A DNA stretch of 64,000 nt, taken from the NCBI GenBank assembly GCA_910574455.1, contig CAJSYZ010000005.1, positions 3,348,001 through 3,412,000 of the forward strand, in the 5' to 3' direction. Position 1 is the first letter of the stretch, and every line of letters starts with the position of its first letter. The notes beneath the pieces are model-generated. The model made no database searches, was not told the DNA's origin, and saw only the letters and a program-made list of their open reading frames with translations. The stretch is from Trichaptum fuscoviolaceum. Lineage: Eukaryota; Basidiomycota; Agaricomycetes; Hymenochaetales; Trichaptaceae. The position numbers and the translations under genes are program-made. This document shows, piece after piece, positions 1 through 10,436 of the stretch.

Positions 1-1026
1 CCGATACCATACATCATACTCTTTCCTCTTCCATGACTCGGAGTTCTCGTTTGTTGCCTTTTGGCCATTGTCATTCGTATAGAAGTTACTGAAGGATTTC
101 CAAGGCACATCACCAACTCTCGTAGCGTCAATGACATTGTACAACTTCTGTGCATCTCCATCGAGCAGCGTACTAGTAATATCCAAATCCGAGTCCTCGT
201 CAGGCTCTGTCGCGTCGAAATCAGAATATCCGCCAGATTTCGCATTATCCGCGAGGTGGATTAGCTGATATGCCTTCATGATTCCAAGAAGCTTCGTTAT
301 GTTACCAGCAGACATTTGCTCTTCTCGATAGAGAAAATCTGCGAGCTCGAAATCTGCTCGGCACGAATAGGGAAACCAATCATTTGATGTAGGTTTGTTT
401 CGAGGAACGGGGGGTTCTTCGTCTTTTAAGAAGGTTCCTTCTGCATCGCATGGAGTGGCTGCACGGTGTCTGGTGTCAGAGTACTACAGTAAACCGAGGA
501 CAATAAACATGGCATGCACCATTCAAGTATCTGTGATACACCTTCAAGTTATCCCCGCTCTCCTCATGATCTCCAATGTCTAAGTCCAAGTCTTCAGAGG
601 ATGCGCTACGGTCATCACTTCCAATGACAGAATGTGACTGAGAATCAGGTCCGCCTACTAGTAGGTCTCGAAGCAGTTCGTCTCGGCCTACTATACTGAG
701 CATCGAGATATCTTGTGTAAGCATGGAGATATCGTAATCGTAGGAGTCAGAGCCACTCTCAAGATGACTTTCTGTTGGAAGTTCAGACAACCTAGGGAGA
801 ACTTGAAAAGTTGGAGCTCGTGTGGGTCGACTTGGAATGGGTGAAGAATCATAGTCATGACCACTACCACTGGCAGTAGAACTTGCCATGAATGACGTCG
901 GATGAGCTGAATATTCATGTCTTGTTCTTCCAGATTGACTCTTGAACGTCCTACTACACCGGGCAAGGTGCATCGAATAGTTGGTGGAAAATGAAAGGGA
1001 TCGTGCTTTTTCCGTGTCGCTGGCAT
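1..1026 (-). pseudogene. Plavaka-type transposase, 5' part, copy 1 (broken)
   Basis: This is the N-terminal part of a Plavaka-family transposase. It runs off the left edge of the window. It aligns by eye with the fuller copy that starts at 28356: both have the tract YDYDISxLTQDISMLSI followed by an acidic stretch and YHRYLNG, and the segment at 1-120 matches the exon around 29290-29400. The start is taken at 1026 (MPATRKK), equivalent to the start of copy 2. In copy 2 the N-terminus holds a classical C2H2 finger (C-x4-C-x12-H-x4-H). Here one base is missing within that finger, near 960, so the frame is lost between the first cysteine and the histidines. The gene is divergent from the DUF6532-like gene at 1270. 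Family identity rests on homology to copy 2, which carries the recognisable core. Confidence 0.8.
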
Positions 1027-1034
1027 CAACTTGA

Positions 1035-1140
1035 ATGTAGCCTCAGTAGAAGTACTAGTACACGTCTTGGGTCTTTGGGTCTCACACCTGAGCCTCAGCC
1101 TGAGGCTGCCAGTGAGCCTGAGTGAACCTGACTCGGAGTT
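1035..1140. repeat. palindromic-word spacer between divergent transposon genes
   Basis: Short spacer between the two divergent element genes, presumably with both promoters. It contains AGCCTGAGGCT at 1097-1107, AGTACTAGTAC, and CTGACTCGGAG. These words recur in the other spacers of this element type. The equivalent spacer of copy 2 (27990-28330) is longer and has a different order of words. Confidence 0.6.
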
Positions 1141-1269
1141 AAAATTAGTCATAGCAGTAGTGGGCGTAAATTTTCAACTTGTCTAAGATAGACGCCCCCG
1201 CCTCCCTGATCTTGAACTTGCACCTTCGATCCATCTTATCCTCATACAAGACTCAAAACACTGCACAAA

Positions 1270-4200
1270 ATGTCAACTCGAAGACAGACAAGGGCTAAGA
1301 ACAGCGATCAGCACCCCGGAGCAGTAGTTGAACAGCTCAGAACAAGACGAACACAGGAGGAGATATTGCGGGAGAAGGAAGAAAAAGAGAAAAAGAAAGT
1401 ACGGCAGGCAGAAAGGCGGGATGAGGCATTGAAGGAGAAGGAAGAGAAGGAAAAGCAGAAGGAAGAGCGGGCAGCTTTCCGCAGAGCTGCGGCCCAGCAA
1501 GTCGCGGTTGCGAAAGAGAGGAAAAAACTCGCTGCGGAGCAAAAACGGGCAGCAAAAGAACAAGAGGCAGCTGACAAGGTTCGCAAGAAGGTGACTGCAG
1601 CAGAGAACCAAGAAGCAGCGATGCTAGAGACCGTAGAGCTTGAAAACAACTTGTCGAAGGCTCTTGAGACACGCACCCAGATGGGCTCAACAGTGCCCAA
1701 ACTCACTGGCAAACGTGGACGTAGAAAGCCAAAAGGCGAAGCTAGTAGTAAGTCTTCAACTTTAGATCAGTGATGACACAGATTTGAACTAGCATAAACA
1801 GGCTCGAAGAACGATGTTAAAGACGTATCGGGTTGTGAAGATGGACACAACGAAGACTTGGATATTCGTGAGTAACATTGCCTATACATTTTCAGATGAT
1901 CTCAAAGCTTGGAGGTTAAACACTGTGACTCACGTTCATGCGAAGCAGCGAGTATGGATGAGCCAAACAGGAAGCCTGCAAAAAAGGCTAGGAAGGAAGA
2001 TTCCAAAGGTGAACTTCCATTTCGCACACGTGTGCAGACCGCAAAGATGTCCAGGTCTGCCGCCACTCCCAGCGACGCATTCTTTCACGCTCCTGCAGGA
2101 CCGAACGAGAGTCTTTCTGGTGAAGAAACGGACATAATAGACTCGCCCGCTACGTCAAGGCGGAACGACAAGACAAAACGCCCTGTCAGGGCGCTTCGCA
2201 ACACAGATGATTCCACTTTCATCGGTGAAGAGGGTGGAGGTCTTGAGTTGCCAGTCTCAGAAAGGATCAATTTGTGAGTTTGAAGTTTGAATCTTGCATT
2301 GCGTCTGAATCAGTATCTGGTACTGTCAAGTCGATGTAATAGTGAGTGCGAAGCTTGATTTAGACTCAATTATTAAACATCATCCCGACTAGTACTAGAT
2401 TACGACTAATGAGCCTGCCACTGGCAGCGGATGCACTGGCAGTGCCAGTGACCGGCGTGACACTCCCGGGCCGAGACCCAACTTGGAAGTCCTTCACCTG
2501 CAACATTGACTCGGACGCTCTTGTCTTTGCTACCACTGTATTATGAGTCTTGCTGACGCAAAGCTACACCAGACACACCATCCCATTGCCAGATGATGAA
2601 AACTTAAGTCCCTGGGAGGATGAAGGAGAAACAATAACCCTTACAAGCTATCATGGTGTAAAAAATAGCACAATCAGCGTACAACAGAAGGCACATCTTG
2701 TCGATTCGGAATCAAATGCAGTGAGTTGATGGAGCATTAGAATGGCAAGTGCAGTCTGAATAACTTGTTTATAGGGTGGAAGCGATCCGAAGAGGCTAAC
2801 AAGGCCGGCTCAAGCTTGTGTGAGTCCGACTGATTACTGTTCGATTCATGTCAGTTACTCCATGACTGTTTGTTCATATTCCTTCTTATTATTTTCTGCC
2901 AACTGCCGTGTCATGAACAGGATGGAGGTAGCAGCAACGTCAACTCGAAGAAAAGGAAGTTATTGCATGACACTCTTTCCGGGTCGCAGGTTTCAACGGT
3001 AAGCGACGTCATATCATTTACATTTTTCAATCTACTGAGCAATCCCTTCCCGTACTCGAGGATAAGAACCACAAGATAAAACCAGGTGGACAGGTGAGTA
3101 CCAGACAGTGATCTTCATGGTACATCCTTCCTTCATTGCTTACTGAATTGGTATTTTGATAGGATGCAAACAAGAGAACTGCTAATTCGCAGCTTAGCGC
3201 ACCGGTAAGTCTATCTTATTTCAACTTCTCTCGTTCCCCCCTTATTTATGGTTGTAAGGTGCAATCACTAGCCTTGGAACCCCGTGTACAGGTATGTGTG
3301 AGTGTCGATGCACCCTAGGCTCACTTCCGGTGCTCTCCTGTGGCAACTATTCGTTTCCTTCTTCACTTTGAGTCGATCGCTAATGGGTGCATATGAATAG
3401 GAAATCACAGTCACAAAGAACGGAAAGAGGAAGTCGCCACCAGACACCGACTCTCAGGTTAATGTGGTAATTCTTCTACCTTGATGTGCAATGAATTCCT
3501 TCATTTTATGTTTACTTATTTTCAGCCATTTCAATTGGCTAATAAAACTGTCAAGATCAAGAAGTCATTGTTGACTGACATGGACACACCGGCCGGTGCC
3601 ACAGTAAGTGTCAATTCTATGGTAACCGGCATTTTAAGTTCGTATCTGATCAGGCGGAAAGGACTTGAGTAAGAAGAGGAACCCCTCTGATATTCCTTAT
3701 CGGCCTGAGGCCGATACGACGGTAAGTGCTTCTTTTCGATCTGCTCACTTGCCTTGGATAACAGCTTTCTGACGTGTTGCAGCCGGAGATTGGATCCGCT
3801 ACCTCTAATCGCAAGAGGCAGTCGCTTGTGGCTGATAATGAAGTAAGTGAGAGTCGATTGATACACTCTAAATGTGAGCATTCACCTTCTTTTCTTAATA
3901 GTCTGGTGGTCGAAACATGTCGTTAGCACCTCGGGCACCGTCGCTTGCAATGAAGAGTGCATCCTGCACCCCCGGACCCGAAGTGTTAGTGACTGGGGCT
4001 TATCAAGGTCATCGCAAAGTCTCTCGGACTACTAGCTCAGTTTGTCGAATCAAATTCATTTCTATGACATATTTTGTTGATTTACTTATATGCAGACATC
4101 AGTGGGACTTGAGGACAAGGATCGAAATGAAGGAAGGGAAGGATCTCGCGTGCCAGGCAGGAAAAGGGCGACGAACCAGTGTCTCCCTCCCGGTACTCAG

Positions 4201-5352
4201 GCAGGTTGGACTCATATTCTATTACCTTCACTATTTCGCGCAGTTGGAAAATCCGTCACACCATGGCAAACCCCGGACAATAAGCTCATCAGCTCACTGT
4301 GGGGGAAAGTGTTTGATTCTGTGGAACTTAGTTACGAAACTCAGTTCGCTGATATCTGTTCTCTAGTTGAGTCATTTTTACTTATTCTCAAGTTACCTTT
4401 ACCAAATTGAGATGCAATCCTCGTATTTCAGGCGGCCCAGAGATGCTCTGATAGCTGGCGCAAGAAACTTTTTGAGAAAGCTGAGCAATCAGTTGCCAGT
4501 TTTATCAGCGGCGAACAATTAAAGTCAATGCAAAACGAAGCAATTGTGAAGACGTTGCAGACGCTAGTTGACAAGAAGAAAGCCGAACCGTTTCTATGGG
4601 AAAGCTGGTATAGTATGGAGAGGGTAAGTAAAAGAGTGTTTATTGTCGCGTTTTGTGTCCATGCATTGACCCTAAATGTACAGAAGCAAGGACTGTTCTG
4701 CTCTGACCTTGTGGTCTCAGTGTTGTCCGTACACATTGTCTTGGCCATGGGTCGGCATAAAATACTGGACAGAAACACCATAGGAAAGCCTATCGGTGCC
4801 CTCGCCCTTGCGGCAACAGCGGTATCTATTTTTTCAGTACTTATATTGTCCTTATCCGCTGATCTTCTCATGGATAGGTCAAGGTTGCCATTGATAAACA
4901 GGTGGCTCGGTTGCAAAATATCAAAGAAGAACTTGGCGGCGCTGAGTGGTATTTCACTAGCGCTCTGTGGCAGCCTCATACGGACGACTATTAACTTGTT
5001 GTCGAATCCCTCTTTCTTCACTGAATCAAACTGGGAAAAGGTTCGATCCCGCCTCCTAGCTTACGATGCCAGTACAGATATCGACACGAGAAAGAACACC
5101 GAACTTGTTGGATCGGGTATCACTGGCAGGGACTTTTCCTTGTATTTTGACGGTGTAGATGCAGATTCGACCTGCGAGAAAGCGTATGACGAAGGCGCTG
5201 ATAATTGGGAAGACGGAACCGACGATAAGGGCGAAGAGCGTGAGGGGGCTGAACATAGAAGCGAGATGGAAGGTGATGCAGAGGACGAACATGCTAATGC
5301 TAAGGGCGACGACGACCTGAGCGAGAGCGGGGACGAGGGCGTTGAGAAGATT

Positions 5353-5386
<34 letters not shown>

Positions 5387-5577
5387 GCGTTGAGAAGATT
5401 GAGGACGAGGGCGAGGACGAGGACGAGGGCGAGGGCGAGGACGAGGGCGAGGACGAGGACGAGGACGAGGGCGAAGGCGAGGGCGAGGGCGAGGACAAGG
5501 ATTTAGGTGGAGATGGTGATCATGAGGAGGACGACGCTTCAAAATGGGATTCGGCTACGGACTGCGTAGACTTCTAA
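1270..5577 (+). CDS. DUF6532-like companion gene of Plavaka element, copy 1 (frameshifted near 4998)
   Basis: Multi-exon gene. The N-terminus (MSTRRQTRAKNS) is followed by a long charged coiled coil rich in E/K/R/A (exon 1270-1747, donor GTAAGT at 1748). A run of micro-exons between about 2760 and 3960 follows, each of about 15-30 residues, most with a basic core such as SKKRKLL, GKRKSPPD, KIKKSL or NRKRQSL, separated by introns of about 50-60 bp. A globular part (about 4090-5070) holds W-x-x-LLPSL, PWQTPDN, EPFLWESW, LFCSDLVVSVLSVH and IGALALAATAV, which resembles basidiomycete DUF6532. The tail is a Glu/Asp/Gly-rich low-complexity tract (about 5190-5510). Copy 2 has two extra bases at the DDYVNLL position; here they are missing, so the spliced frame stops at about 4998. 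The role is unknown. A nuclear, DNA-linked partner of the transposase is an inference from the basic exons and the pairing. Confidence 0.6.
2400..2450. repeat. palindromic-word cluster inside a long intron of the DUF6532-like gene
   Basis: The intron that begins GTGAGTTTGAAG after the exon ending SERINL (about 2275) is unusually long, reaching about 2595. It contains CACTGGCAGTG at 2434-2444 plus related words (GCCACTGGCAG, GTGCCAGTGACC). Copy 2 has a comparable cluster in the same intron (26590-26790). Confidence 0.55.
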
Positions 5578-5814
5578 GGGCAAATCGATCACTGGTGAGC
5601 CTCTTCTTTTCGTTTCTGTCCGTGCGCTCAATATTATATTACCATCGACTCGCAGAGCAGCCTTCGTTTCTACTGGTCCGCCAAAGAACATGCAGAATTG
5701 AAGGTACGGCAGCGAAGTGTGACCTGCCACTGCCCGTCACGGCAGAGGTTCACGGTAATGTCGTGGGGGATCCCTTCATAGCGACTGCTATGCTTAGTCT
5801 TGCGTAGATGACTG

Positions 5815-6186
5815 ATGTACTTGAACACTGAGGCACTGATAGCTAAATAATGTTGTCTTATATATTTCTGATGCAATGAAATACTTGGATCGTTCTTATG
5901 CACTTAGACTCTTGAGCACTGCAATTTGTCTTACAACACTTGTCTACTGCTGTAATTAAAGGATGATACACTGGAGCACTGGGGTGCTGAATGCCTGAAA
6001 CACTTAGAGCACTGATTCAGCCATCTTTCCTTATTTAAGCCAGCCCGCACTTATTTCAGCCAACTTGTCCTGAATAATGGGAGGACATGCATGAATAAGT
6101 GAAGCTTGCCTTATTTAAGACTTCAGTCTCTCAGGACGTTTAAGTAACACTTAAGTCACTTTCAGCAGAAAGTAGTTTCCCTGATG
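5815..6186. mobile_element. right terminus of Plavaka-type element copy 1
   Basis: Non-coding tail with many short repeats of the type CTTGAGCACTG, CTTATTTAAG/TTATTTCAGCC and ACTTAAGTCACTT. It ends in AAAGTAGTTTCCCTG at 6169-6183, followed by ATG. Read inward, the terminus is CATCAGGGAAACTACTTT. The same signal with small changes is found at 22902-22920 (CATCAGGGAATCTTCTTT, reading rightward into copy 2) and at 63390-63409. Subterminal repeats and a CAGGG-type terminus fit CACTA-like or Plavaka elements. The left end of this copy is outside the window. Confidence 0.65.
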
Positions 6187-6398
6187 TTGTCTCAACGAAG
6201 TGAATGTACAGGTCAAGTCCCGTCCTTTTCTCCTTTTCGTTTCGCCATTACTATAGTTGAGCCTTCAGATCGTTGCTTATCGTAGAAGTTTCACATTATA
6301 GATAGTATACATATATTGCAGCATTTTCCTGAGGTGTACAAATGATCGCAGAAACTAATCGTGTTACACTATCGTGTTCAACATTTGCAAACGGAGAA

Positions 6399-7630
6399 TC
6401 AACTTGCCCCACATATTGATAGCTCGCGCATCTCCTGAAGTACACCTTCGACTTGTGCATCTAATTGGCCAGCTGCATAGTCGTCTCGGACATTATCCGG
6501 GAAGTATCTATCTCATCAGTGAGCAAGACACATATTCGATAGTTCATCTTCCTACATACCGTTGTACTCCGCCTAACTTCTCATACCCTTCTTCGGCAAA
6601 TTTACATTGCATACGAATCATCGCTTCAAAGCTAGGGTCGAAAAATGGCACACGCAACTCGAGCAGTTGTGGAAGTTCTTCGATAAGTTGAGTGTTCATA
6701 AACTCAAAAACTTCTTTCGCATCGTCGTGTTCTTGCTGAGCCTGAAGATAGACGTTTTTTAGAAGACGCGGATAGGAATGCGAAATGTGAGTGTACCCTT
6801 GGCAACTTTGTAGCATCTTCGCCTGGTTTTAATGTAAGCTTGTTGAGTTTATTTCGCGCTGCGTCATAATCCAGGAGCTGGATATTGCAATAAGTAAAGA
6901 ATCATAGATGATGAACAGGCGATGCACCTTCTTGTTCCTCTTCGAGATCTGTTCGTTGATTATTGGAAAGTATGCGTTCATTTTGCCAAGAGGCTCCATG
7001 ATGGTGGTCCTGTAAGGTGCGTCCTGCGCATGTATAGATTATTAGCCGCTCGATCCGGAAGTGCAAGGTCGAATGCTTACGAGCTCCCGTCCGATTACGT
7101 CGTCTAGCTCGGCCACGGACTGCTTGTAAGCATGGCTGGCCATCGCGCCCTCCGACGTCCGGTCCGCAGCAGAGTAGAAGACGCTAATATGGTCGGCTAT
7201 CCGTGTCTGAGCAGTAGTCATAGCTAGCGACGGATTGCCATGTTATCTTGCTGCTTACGGACGTCAGTGGTAGAGGGTACGTACCTCGCATGGCATCTAG
7301 GTATGCCTTGCTTTCCTTCTGCAAAGCCTGACACTCCTTCTCAAACCTGAGGGACACATCCGTCAGCGTCTCTATAGAATCCCCGAACCGCAACACGTAC
7401 GTCTTGAACTTAGTGTGTTCATCCTGGAATTCAGTGTCGACGGTACGCTCCATTTGACCCGTCTTTTGCATCACCTACGGATTGCATAGTCGTCAGGCTG
7501 GTATCATCCGAGCTTGAGCACAGCTGCCCATACCGTCGTTCCCGCTCTGTTGAGCGATTTCTTGAATCTGGCAACATATGAGGCGAGCTAAGCTGTAAGC
7601 AAGAGCTTCAACGTACCCTGACCAGCTCAT
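6399..7630 (-). CDS. RVS161: BAR-domain protein, Rvs161/Hob3-type amphiphysin
   Basis: A membrane-curving BAR protein of the Rvs161/Hob3 group, which acts with Rvs167 at endocytic sites and in actin organisation. The spliced N-terminus reads MSWSGFKKSLNRAGTT then VMQKTGQMERTVD, using introns with GT..AG ends near 7480-7610. Later parts read FEKECQALQKESKAYLDAMR, YRTTIMEPLGKMNAYFP, then EELPQLLELRVPFFDPSFEA, then KFAEEGYEKLGGVQR, and the C-terminus DAQVEGVLQEMRELSICGAS before the stop at 6399-6401. There is no SH3 domain downstream, which favours Rvs161/Hob3 over Rvs167. At least six introns of about 50-60 bp are implied. The gene looks intact. It lies between the terminus of Plavaka copy 1 and NOG1 and is co-oriented with NOG1. 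Confidence 0.88.
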
Positions 7631-8057
7631 CGCTTTAGATTTGATGAATTTGTTTGACGGATTTGAATGAGGATTGTGAGTGTAAGTGGAGAAGTCTAAA
7701 GAGACCCAGAAGAGTGATCAATCCGGTAAGGACCCAGGCTGGCACAGCCACGCTACATATGCACCTCACGAGCGCACTTCACTTCATTTGCAGCAGCTTG
7801 CTTATTACTGTAAACCTCATACAGTTTAGAGCAAAATATATTCTTAGGTCGGAAAGAAGAAATAAATGAATACAGAGAAGACGAGAGCATATTTCATGTT
7901 GCAAGCTTTCTCCGAGCAGATGAGTTACAAATATCTTTCCATATGTGAGATTGTACGAGGTAGATACAGAAGACGGCATACTGTACAGATACGAGGTAGA
8001 TGGTAAGAAAGCAAGAGACGAAACAGGATAAGAAAGTGATGATGCATGTACATCGCA
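7631..8057. other. intergenic region between RVS161 and NOG1
   Basis: About 430 bp holding the 3' UTR of NOG1 and the promoter of the BAR gene, both on the minus strand. No other gene or repeat is seen. Confidence 0.6.
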
Positions 8058-10436
8058 TCACCGTCTGTTTGTCTTGCCCATTTTTCGTTTTCCCGCGAAG
8101 AGGTGTTTCGGCTAGAATCATGAAGGTTAGAACAGCAATGAAGGGTAGGAAAGTTGGATGGCGTACCATTTTGACTTTGATAGCGCGATCGCTCTCGCCA
8201 GCTCTTGCAAACATATTCCTCTCGCGTTGTCCGAGATTGCGCAACTTGACAGCTTTTGACGCTTGCTGTAAATAGAAAGTTGGCTGAAGTGATACATGAA
8301 GCTGCTGATAAGACTGACTGCATCATCCCGCATGCCCGCCAATTGACGATTGGACCGAGGTTCACGCTTGCTTTTTGCAACAACAGCTGTTCCTGTGTTC
8401 ATCTTTGATCGCTTCTTCGGAGTCGAATCTTCGCCATCGACGTCCATCCACTCTCCCTCTCCATCATCCTCTGCGCCATCCATGTCCACATCCATGCCTT
8501 CCTCTGCACGCTTCCGCTTCTTCATCACGCCCTGCGCCTTTGCGATCACTGCCGCACGTTCTGCTACCCGGCTTGGGTCGAGCCCAGCCTTCGTTAATGC
8601 GTCCGTCATATCGCTGAGCGTCCGTAGGCCAGCCGTGCGAGGTAGCTTCGCGTGGTTCTTCATCTGCTTCTGCGTAATCTGAGACTCCAGCCGCTTCTCT
8701 TGTGCATATTTGAGCTCCGCTGCCTCCCGTTCATCCTCTGAACCGTACATATCCGATTCACTATCGTAGAAGCCCTCCGCTTGCAGCCGCTCCTCCTCAC
8801 GCTCGAGCGCCTCCAGCTTTTCCTCAATGTCCGGGTCAATGAAGTCTGCAATGTTCTTGCCATCCATGATTTCTGGCATGATATCGAATTTCCATTCGTC
8901 GTTCTCAAGTATGTAGTTCTCTGCAAGTATGAGATCAATGACAAGTACTACTATATCTCGCAAAAAAGAGCACGTACTTTTAATATTGATGTTATAAACA
9001 CCAGCGCCACCTTCTTCCGCTTCGATATCCTTCTCCAGTCTCGGACGCTCTGGGTCGTTGGGGTCGTATTTCTTCTTACTGAGAACTACCTCAGGGATGA
9101 AAGGCTTGCGCTCAATGTCATCGCGAGGCTTCGGTTGCGCAACATGAATCCGATTGATCACGGTATTGATTTTGCTACCCTTGAGTTTCGCCTCCACACG
9201 ATGCGAGAGCAACGCATCACAGGCCTTGTTTTTCAGATCCATCACACCCTCCTCCGAGTAGCAAGATACTTGAATGTGTTGTACGTCCTCCGATTTGATG
9301 ATCTCTTCCACGAGTGCACGAGGCTCAGCTGCAAGGTCCTCCAGTCGGCAGACATCGATCTTGTTGATGACAAGAACAACAGGTTTTCCAGCGAATAGCG
9401 GTTTGATCGAGTGGAATAGCTTGCACTGCAGAAATATTAGCACCCCAGACTTAATGGAATAGGATAAAAGGACACACCTGCGCCTCGACCGTGTATCCAC
9501 ACTGTTCACTCAGATCCATAAAGTACAAGACGCAGCTCTTCAAATGTGCCAGTGCGGTGATACTTTGCATCTCAATCGTATTCATCTCCTCCAAAGGATG
9601 GTCCAGGATTCCAGGAGTATCAATGACTTGCCAACGCAGGTACTTGTAGTCCAGATGACCGACAAAGAGCGATTTAGTAGTGAACGCATATGGCTGGACG
9701 TCGACGTCTGCACGAGTGACTTTATTGATGAAAGATGACTTTCCAACGTTCGGATAGCCGCAAATGAGGAGTGTTCGGGTATTCGGGTCAATTGCAGGCA
9801 GACGACCAATGTGTTGTCGGACCTGCTCGAGGTAGGCTAGTGGATCCTTTTGCCGTCGCATTATTGTCGCCATTCTGTGACATGTTAGACCAAGATATCA
9901 CAGCTCACAAGGAATTGTAACTCACCTTCCCAATGCCGCCTTCTTAAGCTGCTTACACCGGTATAAACTATCTCCAAATTTGAGCAACCGCACATAATCC
10001 TTCCCGACCTGGTCGATGAGGTGCTTCGCTGTCCGAAGCTGGCCCAGAGCGAGCTTGTAGTGGTTTTTGTCGTAAAGGACGTTCATTAACGATGCCAAGA
10101 AAGGGTGAAGGTCCTAATAACCTGTAAGTTTTCATCAGCTACTAACGAGTGTATCGATACGCACATCAAGCATCGGAAATTCTGTCAAAATGGCGTCCAG
10201 CTTCTCATCAAACGAGTCCTGCGTAAATTTCACCTTTCGCATGTAGAAATTGCGAATACGGCTTATTTTGAAGTTTTTATGTATGACCTATATGAAGTTC
10301 AAATTTCCGCCGTCTCGATATAGTGAGTGGAACTTACTGTCGGTGTCTTCCTTTGCGTCTTCGACAACACTATGTCCAAGAAGTCCATTGCCGTAGGGAC
10401 GGGGGCAATCGCCTTTAGCCCCTTCATTGATGACAT
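8058..10436 (-). CDS. NOG1: Nucleolar GTP-binding protein NOG1 (60S biogenesis GTPase)
   Basis: Essential nucleolar GTPase of the Obg/DRG class needed for 60S pre-ribosome maturation. The spliced start is [19 protein letters not shown] at 10436, then [19 protein letters not shown], and the helical region [18 protein letters not shown]. The G domain shows G1 GYPNVGKSS, the switch region [21 protein letters not shown]3 DTPG and G4 NKID. Then come [21 protein letters not shown], an acidic and basic tail, and the conserved C-terminus spliced as [20 protein letters not shown] and [17 protein letters not shown] before the stop at 8058-8060. Introns are visible at about 10230-10340, 9880-9930, 9425-9478, 8926-8982, 8275-8330 and 8110-8165. 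No damage was seen. Confidence 0.95.

Noticed and set aside
5061..5542. Antisense Ser/Pro-rich and Arg/Pro-rich frames opposite the acidic tail
   Set aside because: They are mirror readings of the GAG/GAC repeat and have no independent coding features.
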